Shown piece after piece: positions 22,171 to 33,305 of a DNA stretch of 64,000 nucleotides. The stretch's first letter is position 1; each line of letters begins with the position of its first letter. Below the pieces are notes generated by a model. The model ran no database searches, had not been told where the DNA came from, and saw nothing but the letters and a program-made list of their open reading frames with translations. Origin of the DNA: Amblyomma americanum (Eukaryota > Arthropoda > Arachnida > Ixodida > Ixodidae); the NCBI RefSeq assembly GCF_052857255.1, contig NC_135507.1, positions 78,412,850-78,476,849 on the forward strand. Reading direction: 5' to 3'. The position numbers and the translations under genes were made by a program.

Positions 22171-23262
22171 TTTATTTATTTATTTATTGGTACATACTGT
22201 CAATCCCATATGGGATTATAACAGGAAGGGCATAAGTTGAACAGTCTAATAAATAAGCACAATAAGGCAAGCAAGCATAACACAAAGGTAAACACTCAGC
22301 GTTGTGAGGGTAAGATGTTTAACAAGAACTCAAGAATAGAAGTAAAAGTGTATAAACTTTCAAATGGACGGAACAGACAACAGTAATCAAGGAACAGAGA
22401 ACAGACACTGGAAGCCAATGAATCAATATTTTAAAAATGAAAGGCAAAAATGTAAGGTAATGCAATGGAAGAACATGAAGAAATGCGCACACAATGAACA
22501 CGATCTGTGCCTGACTGGAAGGCGGGTACATATGCAAGGGTGCGTAAAGCATTTATTCCGTACCCAGTTGGTGTTCGACGAGGGCTACAAAGTTATTTAA
22601 TGATGAGCAGCTTGTGATGGTTGGGTCAAGGGTATTCCATTCGCGTATGGTTAGCGGGAAGAATGAGTGTTTAAAGCAGTTGGTCCGGAAAGTGTACTCG
22701 TTTAAAGTATGAGAGTGCTTATGGCGTGTGGGCCTGGTATCTGTAAAGGATAAATATGTAGAGGTGTCAATATGCAGCTGATTACTGAGCAACTGGTGCA
22801 TGAATCTAAGACGTGCTAGTTTGGCTCTCTTCTGCAAGGTAAGCATACCAGCTTTCTGGAGAAGGTTAGTTGGTGATCAGTTTGGCTATATTTATTAAAA
22901 ATGAATCTGATTGCCTTCCTTTGTACTTGTTCTAGTTTACTTACATGTTGTTTAGTAGAGGGAAACCAGACAATATTAGAGTATTCAAGAATTGGCCTTA
23001 CAAGTGTATTATAGGCTAATAGTTTTGTCTCTGATGGGGCTAGTTTGAGGCGCCTTCTCAAAAAGAGTCTTTTTAGAGCCTTGGATGTAATGTGAGTTAT
23101 ATGGGAGTTCCATCTATGGTCATGGGATATGATTACACCGAGGTATTTGTGTTCTACGACTTGGGGGAGTGGGATATTATTAATGACATACTGAGATGCT
23201 GATTTTTGTATTTTCCTGGTTATTGATAACGCGGCGGATTTTTTTACGTTTTTTACGGTGAA
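22171..23262 (-). mobile_element. CR1-like LINE, 5'-truncated
   Basis: On the - strand: EHKYLGVIIS (near 23150), RRRLKLAPSETKLLAYNTLVRPILEYSNIVW (22960-23060), a frameshift near 22840, then FFPLTIREWNTLDPTI near 22640. The 3' end is an (AAAT)n tail (TTTATTTATTTATT at 22170-22185 on the + strand). Retains only the thumb and C-terminal part of ORF2. Confidence 0.85.
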
Positions 23263-23780
23263 AGTTAAATCTTACACAGATCAAATGTGTGCGCGCAGAA
23301 ATGTGGCCGAACCTGCATACATACACGAAAGGTTGTTATCAGTAACCAAATCCCAAAGGCGCTTACCACAGAAACATGCCTTAAAACCCCACGACAGATA
23401 AAGAGAATTCCCCCACACACAGCTGACATCTGACAATTAAGGAGAAGGAGATCTAGCAGTCTGGAATCCTGCACACCGCAAGGAAAATAAACATTTACTA
23501 ATGAAAACAGATAGCACCCTGGAATTTCAAAGTCTAAAGATAATCACTCAGTCTATAGTAGATAACGTAAAAGCTTAGCCCTATGACAAAATTTAGAAGA
23601 AATTAGTATGAGTAAGGCTCCTCCTTTTGACGGACGATCTTGTCGAAATGAATAATTTTTCCAATGGAAGTGTTTTTCAGATGTAAGCCATGTTTGTTGC
23701 AAAATATTTATGCCTGGATAATGTTGAGATATAAGATACAGTAAGTCTGTTGAAGCTTAAATAGGTTACCGGCAGTTCCA
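23263..23780. other. no gene recognised
   Basis: Lies between the CR1 and the ORF1 fragment; no domain seen. Confidence 0.35.
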
Positions 23781-23784
23781 CTGG

Positions 23785-25130
23785 AGAACTCTTAACACCC
23801 CTGTGGTTGAGAAATCCGGGCAGCAGCAACTGCCTGCTCTAAAATAGTTTCTTTTGTCATAGAGCCATTATGTTGCTTCTTTGACTTCGGTTGAGGATGT
23901 GGAGAAGAAGGTTTAGACATGGGGGATCCACTGCGTTTTAGGATTCGGGTGTCCGAATCCACCATCTCTGTATCATGAATAAATTGTGCATTATCTGTAT
24001 TAGTGGACCAAGGAAGTGGATAAAGAGCAGTAACTTGCTCTTGGGGCTGCGACTGCTCAGGCAAGCAATGTTGGGTCATTAACCAAGCCGTGGCTGACAG
24101 GGCAGAAGTCATTTTAATTTTCATGGCCTTTTTAATCTGCGTTGCCAGAGCATTAGATATGCATTCTTGACAGTGGACACTATCCTTTCAACTATCTTAG
24201 CAATAGAGGCTTCCACTGCAGTCACTATGGCCTGAGATAGATGAATCTAGTGTTATTCTTGAACGGGCGGACACACCTACATAGCCGTGAGCTCTCTTCA
24301 ATTTCTGATAATGCCTCGCGACGCGAACAGCGTTTGCGGTCGGTTATACCTAGAATTTGCAATTCTTGATCCCGAGAAGGACAGTCTATGAAATTGGCAG
24401 CGTGAGATCCACCACAAAGGCAACACTTCTCGTTTTGATAAGAGCATAAATTTGAAGGATGGTCACTGCCGCATTTGCAACAGCGCAAGGGGCACTTGCA
24501 GCCACGAGCACTATCGCCAGACCGCCAGCAATTGCTGCACTGCAGTGGCTTAGACGGAAGTGGATTTACACGGAACACTAGGGGTCGTGCTTTTATTTCT
24601 GAGGGGGCAGGCAGTACCCGCAAAAGTGGCAATAACCGTTTCTGTTAGCACCCGCTCATTGTTCACCTCCCCGATACAACGGTACACAGCAACAACACCA
24701 GCTGCAGAGAGAAGGTCGACGGTTTCAACTGAAGACAAGCGAACTAAAAATATTGTTCCAGGCCAGATGAGACGGAATGAAGCTGTTTACCGAAAGAGAC
24801 CCAAACGAAGAGCAGTTTAGAAGATCCTTTAGGAACGACAGGTCTGGTGAACGGTACAGAATCCCGTCACGTCCAAACTGCCTTACCTCAGTGATTGCCT
24901 CCGAAAGGGAAGTGGCCGCCTGGAGAGCAGCTCGAACAGGCCCTGGATTCTTAATTTTGATAGAACCACCATCCTCTGGCACCAGCGACACAAGAATGCT
25001 GCGCATGCCGGAGCGTTGAAAATCTTCCAGATGCATCTCATGAGGAGGTAGGGAAGCTGACCAGGGGGACATCCCCTGGCCGCGAGACTGCGTAGACGTT
25101 ACCTGAGATTTAGAAACCTACCGCGTGCGC
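23785..25130 (-). pseudogene. LINE ORF1 (gag-like) with three zinc knuckles
   Basis: The - strand carries the RNA-binding ORF1 of an I/R1-like LINE in several frames: an RRM-like opening (NPGPVRAALQAA, VRQFGRDGILYRS, DLLNCSSFGS), a second half (SAAGVVAVYRC, ETVIATFAGT), then three knuckles at about 24400-24542. The first reads CSNCWRSGDSARGC, with Asp where His is expected; the second is C-x2-C-x3-H-x4-C and the third C-x2-C-x3-H-x6-C. An acidic/Ser-Pro tail follows to 23792. Frameshifts near 24735, 24630 and 24130. It is ORF1 without its pol, unusual because LINE copies normally lose the 5' side. Confidence 0.8.
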
Positions 25131-25204
25131 TATCCACACAAGGAAAAAGGTGCAAAGGCACAGGAGGAAAAGGAAAACAGGACCAGGCGCCCAATACATA
25201 GCCA

Positions 25205-25667
25205 ATCCCTGCGAAATTATTCCGGAGCCTTCCACCACACCCGCCGCGGTGGCTCAGTGGTTAGGGCACTCGGCTACTGATCCGGAGTTCCCGGGTTCGA
25301 ACCCGACCAGGGCGGCTGCGTTTTTATGGAGGAAAAACGCTAAGGCGCCCGTGTGCTGTGCGATGTCAGTGCACGTTAAAGATCCCCAGGTGGTCGAAAT
25401 TATTCCGGAGCCCTCCACTACGGAACCTCTTTCTTCCTTTCTTCTTTCACTCTCCCTTCCCTTACGGCGCGGTTCAGGTGTCCACCGATATATGAGACAG
25501 ATACCGCGTCATTTAGTTTCCCCAGACCATAAAAAATAAAAAATGCCCTCTACTACTGCACCTCTTTTTTTTTCCTTATCCTTTTTTTATGCCTTCCTTA
25601 CGGTGCGGTTTAGGTGTCCACTGAGATATGTGAAACAGTTGCTGCGCCATTTCCTTTCCTAGAAAAG
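25205..25667 (+). mobile_element. older SINE (partial) interrupted by a younger SINE
   Basis: CGAAATTATTCCGGAGCC at 25211-25228 stops at the head of the inner SINE, and the same element resumes at 25546 with CTACTACTGCACCTC, running to CATTTCCTTTCC at about 25663. The host lacks its head. Confidence 0.75.
25240..25545 (+). mobile_element. tRNA-headed SINE, full length, inside another SINE
   Basis: CCGCCGCGGTGGCTCAGTGG head, GGTTCGAACCC B-box, complete body and an A/T-rich tail. Diverged direct repeats at the edges (GCCTTCCACCA and GCCCTCTACTA) may be the target duplication. Confidence 0.9.
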
Positions 25668-26379
25668 TTTTCTTTTTCATATTCGATACTGGGTGCCGCT
25701 ATGGTATATGCGTGCTACTGGGCATGTAGTATACAGTCTGCAGCCGTCATCGCCATATTTTTTTCGGTGGCGTTGGGGACGAAAAAAGAACGCGCTTCTT
25801 CAGGACGCAGGCAAAATTCAGCGAAACGGCGGTGGCATTTGCCTACTGCAGCAGCATTAATTGCTGCACTTCATCTCTGTGCTTCGGCGTAGGTTATCAT
25901 CAAAAGACTTCCTACACTCTCTGCAATGAAGCATTGATAAAGAAAAATCATCAAGAGTGAGCTAAATAAGCCGCATTAGTTCACTTTGCGGATTCAGCAA
26001 CCCAGCGAGAGAAATCGTTTGGAAACGAACTGCTCCATCTCTTCGGGAACAATGGGCCATCTCGAGGAACGATGTGTCTGTGGAGAACCTTATTTGCGGA
26101 CTATTGGATATCACTCCTAAGAAAAAGGTAGTGATTTAAGGATTGTTTTCCTACACCGATAATTGGCGGGGCCTTGAAGTTGTTTGAATTTTTTTTGTAA
26201 ATACAGATGAATTTGAAGATTGATTTTATTAAGGCTAGAAAAAATCTGTAAAGTAGCAGGAAATTGTTCAGCTGGGTTGCATACACCATCTTCCAGCTTC
26301 AAGGTCCTGTTAACTGGGAGATCGAAGACGGGACAATGGCTTAATGTGCATAATAGTATACAATGCCTGTAATGTTTCA
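25668..26379. other. no gene recognised
   Basis: No domain or repeat identified. May include the 3' UTR of the LINE fragment at 26380. Confidence 0.35.
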
Positions 26380-26700
26380 ATGCCGTACTGATTGAGAGCG
26401 GGAAGAAGAAATTAGAATGGGAGGCGCTGCGTTTCTTGAAGAAAAGTTTGCACAGCAAAGCGCACACTCCTGCCGCTTCGTCCAAGCAAAGAAGCGCCAA
26501 TGGAAAGAACAACCGCGGAGGACACAGGCAAGCCCAGTTGATGAAGTGGAATTTGCAAAACATGCTTCCTCAAATGAGAGAAGCGGCGCCAGAACAGCAG
26601 GAAATGATCTAGTGTCGCAAGTTCGGCACGAAATGGGCACAGTGGGGAAGCCGCCAGGCCAGATCTGTGAATCGCTGACGAAGCGCCGATGAAAGACGAA
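26380..26700 (-). pseudogene. LINE pol C-terminal fragment
   Basis: The - strand encodes SPLCPFRAELATLDHFLLFWRR and then Ser/Leu-rich sequence ending near FLQETQRLPF. Position of CPF, the acidic ATLDHFLL and the Arg that replaces a final Cys fits the degenerate C-terminal Cys/His domain of a LINE. No RT remains. Confidence 0.5.
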
Positions 26701-26799
26701 GAAGAATCAGAAGACGACGAAGAAGAAGAGATCGCTTTGGTTGAACAGACCGTGTTCTGCGCTGCCCGCCGTTTTGAAAAGTCAGCCGTGAAGTCCATC

Positions 26800-27464
26800 T
26801 ATCGTTTTATTGAATCGCCTCCATCGTAGCCACCCGAAGCCATGTCTGAAGAGCCACCCATTCCCGAAAGGTGGAGTCGAAAAGTTCACCAGCGTAAGAG
26901 TGGCCGAACAGTTGGAAGTTACGACGTGTAAATCTTCAGCCCACGCGGGCCAAAGTTTCGATCCCCCAAACAGCTGTCAGAACACCCTACGCGTACGAAA
27001 AGCTTGCCAGCAATTTCCCAGTTGGAAATTGGTGCTGCCAGCGAGTCGTCAAGTCGCCAGGCGGGACCAGTGACCCGAGCGCCGGCTCGGGATCGTGCAT
27101 CGAGTGCGTCCAACTCCAACGACGCTCCGAACGAACCCAAGGCAACCAGTGGGCCAACGAACGGGCCTTGCAGCGCCGGTGAGTCGGCACCGTCGTCGTC
27201 TCGTTTGTGTGGCTCGAGATCGGCGTGCCGGCGTGAGTGCCACGTCACGGCGTCTGCTGTGCCTTCCGGGGGCCCGCAGGAGCTGCAGCCTGGAAGCAAC
27301 CGCTGGGGGGACGCTCGGGAGCATTGCACCAGTTGATAGCGACGGGAACGCTGACACCGGCGAGCGAGTAACGGCGACAGGAGTCAAAGGACATACGCCA
27401 ACAACGAGAAGGCGCAGCGGCCATCATGCTTCGCTACAGATTGTTTTGAACTTTTCGCAGTCAA
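26800..27464. other. no gene recognised
   Basis: GC-rich from 27050 to 27400, with open frames on several strands but none recognisable. Confidence 0.4.
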
Positions 27465-27830
27465 AGAAGATTGATTGATTGGTTGGTTGATTGATCGATT
27501 GAAACAACTTTTATTTCCATCAGAAAAAAGAGGCCTCCCTCCCAGCACATGACACGCAGGCCTGGGAAGACGGGGAGTCGTGCGCCCGCGGACTTGAGGC
27601 TGGCAGGCAGCCTTAGGATTGTTGCGGCCTCTTCCGCCAGATGGATGGTGCGTCGCTGGATGGTAGGATCCGCGCTTTGCAGCAAGGTCTGCTTCTCTAC
27701 TTACTGTGTTTTGTCCCACCCCTGGGGATTGTGGCCACGCCCACGTTATGTGGTCGAGGGTCCCTCTCGCCCCATAGTGTTTGCAGTGATCGTTATCCCT
27801 AAGCTATGGCAGCACGTGAAACGCCCAGAC
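27465..27830 (-). mobile_element. 3' end of an RNase H-type LINE
   Basis: The - strand reads HCKHYGARGTLDHITWAW (the C-terminal Cys/His domain) near 27720-27780, then a Pro/Arg-rich C-terminus, AATAAA and a tail of TTGATTGA-type repeats (GATTGATTGGTTGG at 27473-27486 on the + strand). Confidence 0.72.
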
Positions 27831-28100
27831 CATCCGAGGCCGCAACATAGAGACTGCGGAGGGAGTTGCGATAGCGCTCGCTTGTGTAGGAATGGAAGCA
27901 AAACCACCGTCCAACGTTTTGGAAAGGGGAGGATGTCACTGGAAGCGGCCAAAATCTTCACCCAAGGAACGCTCAATAGGAAACCAGTTAATTTCTACAC
28001 CTGCACACGCTGCCGTCCCTGGCAACGAGGGGGCCCACGAGATATCGCTAGCTAACTTCCGGGTAGCCGTCGGGCCCCCCACACACTGGACATACGACGA
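27831..28100 (+). pseudogene. LINE RNase H fragment
   Basis: The + strand keeps AEGVAIALA (near 27855), ILTQGTLNRKPVN (near 27960, other frame) and TPAHAAVPGNEGAHEI (near 27998), the RNase H core of an RNase H-bearing LINE. It abuts, in opposite orientation, the LINE 3' end at 27465-27830. Confidence 0.7.
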
Positions 28101-28675
28101 GCGCTAGCGAAATTGTGGGGAGATCATTGAACATTGTAAATTGGGACGTAGACTGGTACCCCCACTAGATATTGGCCTAAGTAACAGACAAGCTGTCGCG
28201 TGGAGGCGGCTTCAATATAATATTTCCTGCCAAAGCATATGCAGTTGTCTAGGACAATGGAGACTGCGGGAAGGCGTTGAATTGTACGGATGCCTCCCAA
28301 ACGCCCTCCAGTGTCTCCAGCATTTAAGATTCATAAATAGTTGTGTAATTAAGTAACATCCTATCCACACATCAGCAGCAGAAGTAGCAACGCGCTAAAG
28401 GCTTGCGCCTCTCTGCACTTTAGGTCAGAAAAGTGGCCCCCTGAATTTTTATGTTAATCCGCTGTGCCCTTGTGAACGTACATGTATCGCGTTGCTGTTT
28501 AAGTTGAAAAACGAGTGTAACAAACTTTTGTAGCGAAAGCTACACTACGCTAACCAGCTGCGCATTCCACTTAAGCGTCACTATTGTACTGGGCATACGC
28601 TACTAGTTGCATCGAGCCACAAGTGTTCTTCCGTTGTGCCGTGCTGCGCCTTTTCTTCAAAATCCAGTTTTCAGT
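28101..28675. other. no gene recognised
   Basis: No domain or repeat identified. Confidence 0.35.
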
Positions 28676-28790
28676 TCCCTTTCTTCCTTTCTTCTTTTCC
28701 TCCTTCCGATCCCTTCCCTTACGGCGGGTTTCGAGTGAGTACAGAGAAATGCGAGACAGTTACTGCGCCATTTCCTTTCCTGAAAAACCC
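28676..28790 (+). mobile_element. SINE 3' half
   Basis: CCCTTTCTTCCTTTCTTC through CTGCGCCATTTCCTTTCC, the SINE body end. Confidence 0.75.
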
Positions 28791-29034
28791 AACAAGACAT
28801 GTGAGCCGCCGGCGTGCATTGGTGTTGACAACGTTGTAGAGGCCGTTAATTTTCACGAACAGAAAGGCGCAAAACCGGCTCTGCGGGTCAGTGGAGACCT
28901 CAATCTTGCGTTCGTGTACATGGCGGTTGTGTCCAACTGCAGAAACCTGCTTTTATTGCGTTCCGCACGCTGTATAGGCAGAGCACCCATACCTATCCTT
29001 TTGAATAAATGAGTGCGGCTTAAGGAAGTGCCAC

Positions 29035-29386
29035 TGTCCATCGACTAAACGACCGCCCTGGTCGCCTTCATTCTTAAAGCTGACAAGTCCATCAATACGG
29101 ACAGCCTTCATCCCATCTCTCTGACTTCCTGTGTGGGCTAACTCATGAAGGCGATGATATCCGAGAGGTTGGCCGAGTTCATGCAATCCCAACCCCTTTT
29201 CGCAGACACCATGTTCGGGTTACCCCACACAGATCTGCACAGAATGTCCGGCTACAACTCAGTCAGGCTGTCCTCGACCCCGTCGAATACCCCACAATGA
29301 CAAGGTCGTACTCGCCTTGGATTTCAAGGAAGCATTCGACATTACCCACAAGATCATTCTCAACCTGCTGTTTCAAAATAACTGCG
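29035..29386 (+). pseudogene. LINE RT, N-terminal part (continues after three SINEs)
   Basis: LKADKSINTDSLHPISLTSCVG (near 29075-29140), ERLAEFMQSQPLFADTMFG (near 29165-29225) and LALDFKEAFD (motif A, near 29310) in changing frames. The next block of the RT appears at 30326 on the far side of the SINE array. Similar to LINE-A RT. Confidence 0.8.
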
Positions 29387-29388
29387 GC

Positions 29389-29664
29389 GCGGTGGCTCAG
29401 TGGTTAGCGCGCTCGGCTACTGATCCGGGGTTCTCCGGGTTCGAACTCGACCGTGGCGGAAACGTTTCGATGCAGGCGAAACGTTTAGGCGCCCGTGTGC
29501 CGTGCGATGTTAGATCACGTTAAACATCCCCAGGTGGTCAAAATTAAACTGAGCCCTCAACGATGGCCCCTCTTTCGTCCCTTCTTCTTTCACTCTCTCA
29601 TTTCTCCCTTCCCTTACGGCGCGGTTCAGGTGCCTGCCGATATTTGAAATTTCCTTTCCCCAAA
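29389..29664 (+). mobile_element. SINE 1 of a three-SINE array, divergent subfamily
   Basis: GGCGCGGTGGCTCAGTGG head, B-box-like GGTTCGAACTCG, linker CGTTTCGATGCAGGCGAAACG that can fold on itself, body ending CATTTCCTTTCCCC. Lacks the trinucleotide tail. Confidence 0.88.
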
Positions 29665-29668
29665 AATA

Positions 29669-29950
29669 CCCGCCGTGGTGGCTCAGTGGTTAGGCGCTCG
29701 GCTACTGATCCGGAGTTCTCCGGGTTCGAACTCGACCGTGGCGGAAAAGTTTCGATGCAGGCGAAACGTTTAGGCGCCCGTGTGCCGTGCGATGTTAGAT
29801 CACGTTAAACATCCCCAGGTGGTCGAAAGTAAACTGAGCCCTCAACGACAGCACCTCTTTCGTCCCTTCTTCTTTCACTGTCTTATTTCTCCCTTCGCTT
29901 ACGGCGCGGTTCAGGTGCCCGCCGATATTTGCCATTTCTTTTCCCCAAAA
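29669..29950 (+). mobile_element. SINE 2 of the array, divergent subfamily
   Basis: Nearly identical in layout to SINE 1, with the same variant linker, immediately downstream. Confidence 0.88.
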
Positions 29951-29954
29951 ATAC

Positions 29955-30325
29955 CCGCCGCGGTGGCTCAGTGCTTAGGGCGCTCGACTACTGATCCGGA
30001 GTTCCCGGGTTCGAACAGACCGCGGCGGCTGCGTTTTTATGGAGGAAAAACGCTAAGTCGCCCGTGTGCTGTGCGATGTCAGTGCACGTTAAAGATCCCC
30101 AGGTGGTCAAAATTATTCCGGAGCCCTCCAGTTCGGCACGTCTTTCTTCCTTTCTACTATCACTCCCTCCTTTATCCCTTCCCTACGGCGCGGTTCAGGT
30201 GTCCAACGATATATGAGACAGATACTGCGCCATTTCCTTTCCCCAAAACCTATATTATTATTATTAATATTATTATTATTATTATTATTAATATTATTAT
30301 TATTATTATTATTATTTCCCAAAAA
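29955..30325 (+). mobile_element. SINE 3 of the array, majority subfamily with (ATT)n tail
   Basis: CCGCCGCGGTGGCTCAGTGC head, standard TTTTTATGGAGGAAAAACGC linker and a long ATT-rich tail at about 30250-30317. After the tail, TTTCAATACATGCGGC matches TTTCAAAATAACTGCGGC before SINE 1, so the whole array sits in one target-site duplication. Confidence 0.88.
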
Positions 30326-30730
30326 AACAATTTCAATACATGCGGCAATTTCTGACCCATAGACAATCTTACATTCGAATCCTGGATAGCGAACATGGTC
30401 CTTTTCATTTAGGACCCAGGGGTACACCACAGAGCGCAGTGCTGTCTTACCTGTTATTCTCTCTTGATATGATGCACTTACCGCCCAAGCTGGCCGTGGT
30501 CGCCAGTGTGCAGCATGCTCTGTATGCCGTTGATATCACACTGTGGGCCACGCAGGGCTCCCTCGGAGACATTGACGCCAACCTGCAAGAGGCGGCGACC
30601 ATAGCGGACCGTTATGCTTGCCGCTGCGGCCACCAATATTCACTCCGAAAGTCAGAGTTTTGCACATTTGCGCACAATTCAGGCTTCCGCGCAAGCGCAC
30701 TCTCACTTGATATTTTTCATATTTCGTGGG
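30326..30730 (+). pseudogene. LINE RT, palm (YADD changed to YAVD)
   Basis: GPRGTPQSAVLSYLLFSL and QHALYAVDITLWATQGSLG: the RT palm of the LINE begun at 29035. The first catalytic Asp is replaced by Val (GCCGTTGAT), and Gly of PQG is Ser, so this copy is inactive even where open. Confidence 0.85.
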
Positions 30731-31245
30731 ACCACGGGAGACATATCGTGTAGGAAACAATTTTTTGAGAGGTTTCAGAAGGTGATCTACAACTTTCCGT
30801 ATCACACTTGGGATCGGCCGCGAATACTTGACAATTTGAATTAAGCAAAACAAATGAATTAGTTAAGTGAAAAATAGCCTCAGTAACTCTAGGCTAGTGC
30901 CAATATCATGCACTCTGTTCCATTCGCGTCCGACGTTGCTTTCATTTTTAAAACCTTGCCTCAGGTTATGTGTGACAACCAGTATATTCGATATTGCGGA
31001 AAAATTGCGATATTTATTTCGTCATTTTCTCGATGCATAGCAACAGTGAACGTTGTTCCGTACAGTTATCGGAGGTTTACGCTAATGTCCTTTTGGTTTA
31101 ATTCATGGTTGTGTATAACCAATGGGTAAGATAATCCAAGTCGATTTCGTTACTTCTTAGTTCACTTATGCAGACGACCACTCGTCGTTCGCCGGAGAGG
31201 GATTTGTTTGGAACAGCGTGGAAGTGTTGCCGACGTCAGCCACCT
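30326..31245 (+). repeat. duplicated segment D, copy 1
   Basis: The RT piece plus about 500 bp of downstream sequence recurs at 40906-41538 and, past an insertion, at 44030-44270. Shared blocks include GACCACGGGAGACATATCGT and TACAGTTATCGGAGG. Confidence 0.8.
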
Positions 31246-32244
31246 TTCTTGGTCAACGAAAGTCTAGATTCCTCAAATTTTTCAACGATTACCTTAGTGA
31301 ATACCTTTCATGATCATGGTATGTTTGCTGACGCAAGCTGTGCTTCTCTAGTACCGAAAAATTCTTTTGTTCAGCGTATCTCGCTCTGTGTGGTATAGGA
31401 AACCTAAATTGAACTCTTTTATTACCTGTAGTATATTTTCAGCACTCAGCGATAATTTCGCGCTACTTAATGCACGGGAGGCGTTGCAGTGAATTTTTGA
31501 ACAAAAAAAAAACTGATGATGAAGACTGCCAGCGCCAAAACCCAGGGAATTATTCCGGACGGAGTGGTGTTCGTAACCTCGTGGCAGCCGGAATTGTTTT
31601 ACAATTCGCCGTGGTTTAATCCTTCACTTGAGTAGAACCACAACAGGGTAAAATTAATTTGATTCACATGTGTAGTAATTTGAACAGTTGCCCATAATTA
31701 AACGCGAGGATAATGATGGGACACTTTCGGCAGCTCCTCGAAAGCTGCCCACTCCACTCACGCCGGACGTCCATGAGAAGTTGTCGCTCGGAATGTTTGC
31801 GAAAATTTCATTTCGGTGTGCCATGTGCAGCTTTGTATCCTTTGTCTGCACTTTGTTCAGTGCTTTGGGTCGGCTAAAGGTACGGCAAAAAATACGCATT
31901 TTCTTCTTATCGCATTCCTATCGTGGCAAGATCTGACTGATTTCTGAAGCATGAAGAGTGAAAAAGGTGCACTGTCTTCACTTTAATTTCTGGAATAACC
32001 TAACTGCAAGCCTCAGCGGAGTAACGCTCCAAACAGCGGAATACAGACACTAAACCATTGAATTTGCCATGTTTAAAGAAATTAAGTTTCGAGCCATTTT
32101 TGTTGGATGAACACAAGCCCCGCAGGGCCAGATGACATCTCGCGTGTTGTGCTCGGCAGCAAACTTTGCAATTAAAGAAATTTTCTTTTCATTCGTAGTA
32201 AACCATCTAGCTTCGATACATGCATTGTAGACGTTCAGGTTAAT
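31246..32244. other. no gene recognised
   Basis: A/T-rich; no domain. A SINE-like ATTATTCCGG near 31551 is too short to call. Confidence 0.4.
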
Positions 32245-32508
32245 AATAATTTATTAATTGGTTTTTGGGGAAAGAAAATGGCGCAGTATTTGTCTCATAT
32301 ATCGCTCGACACCAGAACTGCGCCGTAAAGGAAGGGATAAAGGAGTAAGTGAAAGAAGAAATGAGGAAAGAGGTGCCGTAGTGGAGGGCTCCGGAATAAT
32401 TTCGACCACCTGGGGATCTTTAACGTGCGCTGACATCACGCAGCAGTCAGGCGCCTTAGCGTTTTTCCTCCATAAAAACGCAGCCGCCGCGGTCGGGTTC
32501 GATCCGTT
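32245..32508 (-). mobile_element. SINE, head partly lost
   Basis: Tail at left (AATAATAATTTATTAATTGG), body and linker CATAAAAACGCAGCCGCCGC; the B-box GGGTTCGA near 32494 ends the copy, and the A box is missing. Confidence 0.85.
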
Positions 32509-32590
32509 CAGGTTCACCGATTTGCAAAAATGCGTGTTTCAATAAATGGCTGCAAGCTTCAGATGATAAGCTCAGGATTATTTCACTCAT

Positions 32591-33305
32591 GTATAGGTTG
32601 ATGATTTTCGCTATAGGTTTATCACTCCTTAATTCAACTGGTATTCGGCAGCTATCCACTTGTCTAAGCAACTGGAAGTTATTCTGTGGATGTCAGAGGC
32701 AGAGACAAAGTTAACGCGACAGCATTAAGGAGCTCGTGTCGCAGAAATGCCAGTGCCGTCGGCGACGGCTGTTAGCGAAAATTCCCTCCTCCTCCTCCTC
32801 GCAATGTACGCCACTGCCCCTACAGATTGCGCATCACGGCAGCGCAAGGAAAGGAAGGGACGCCTGTCGCATATTTCGGTAGTCAACCCAGACCGCGCCC
32901 CAAGAAAATAATTGGTTTTAAGTTAAGGAAGTGAGGCCAGTATCGCATATCTCTGCGTGCACCCGAACCGCGCCGCGAGGAAAGGAAAATGAAATGGAAA
33001 TTGATATTTAAGGAAAGAAAGTGACGCGTCTGACATAACTCTAGATTGGGCGCAGTGGGGCCGTGCGGGCACGCAGGAATCACGCGCTGAGTGGCAAACG
33101 CAGCGCACATCCAAAGCTTGCGCCACGAAGCTTGCGGCTTGCTGTCTGTTCGTTCGGCGCGGAACCTATGTTCGTGGCATGAGCTTTGTCGAGAACTATG
33201 TGCCGGCGAACTACGACTGCAACTTGAGTCCCGCGCGTTTCGGCAAGGCGACTGGCAGCGCTTCTACGTGGTTTGCCGCTCCGCGCGTTCGGTTCACGGT
33301 GGGTA
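32591..33305 (+). repeat. old repeat unit E, uninterrupted copy
   Basis: Matches 11062-11333 plus 13784-14235 and preserves the empty LINE-B site near 32868 (GGGACGCCTGTCGCATA). From 32850 to 33070 it contains successive blocks resembling the SINE 3' body (ACGCGTCTGACATA, CACCCGAACCGCGCC). Confidence 0.75.

Noticed and set aside
29389..30020. tRNA genes
   Set aside because: The A and B boxes belong to SINE heads and are followed by SINE body, not by an acceptor stem closure.
30113..30430. Asn-rich protein on the - strand
   Set aside because: Translation of the ATT tail of a SINE.
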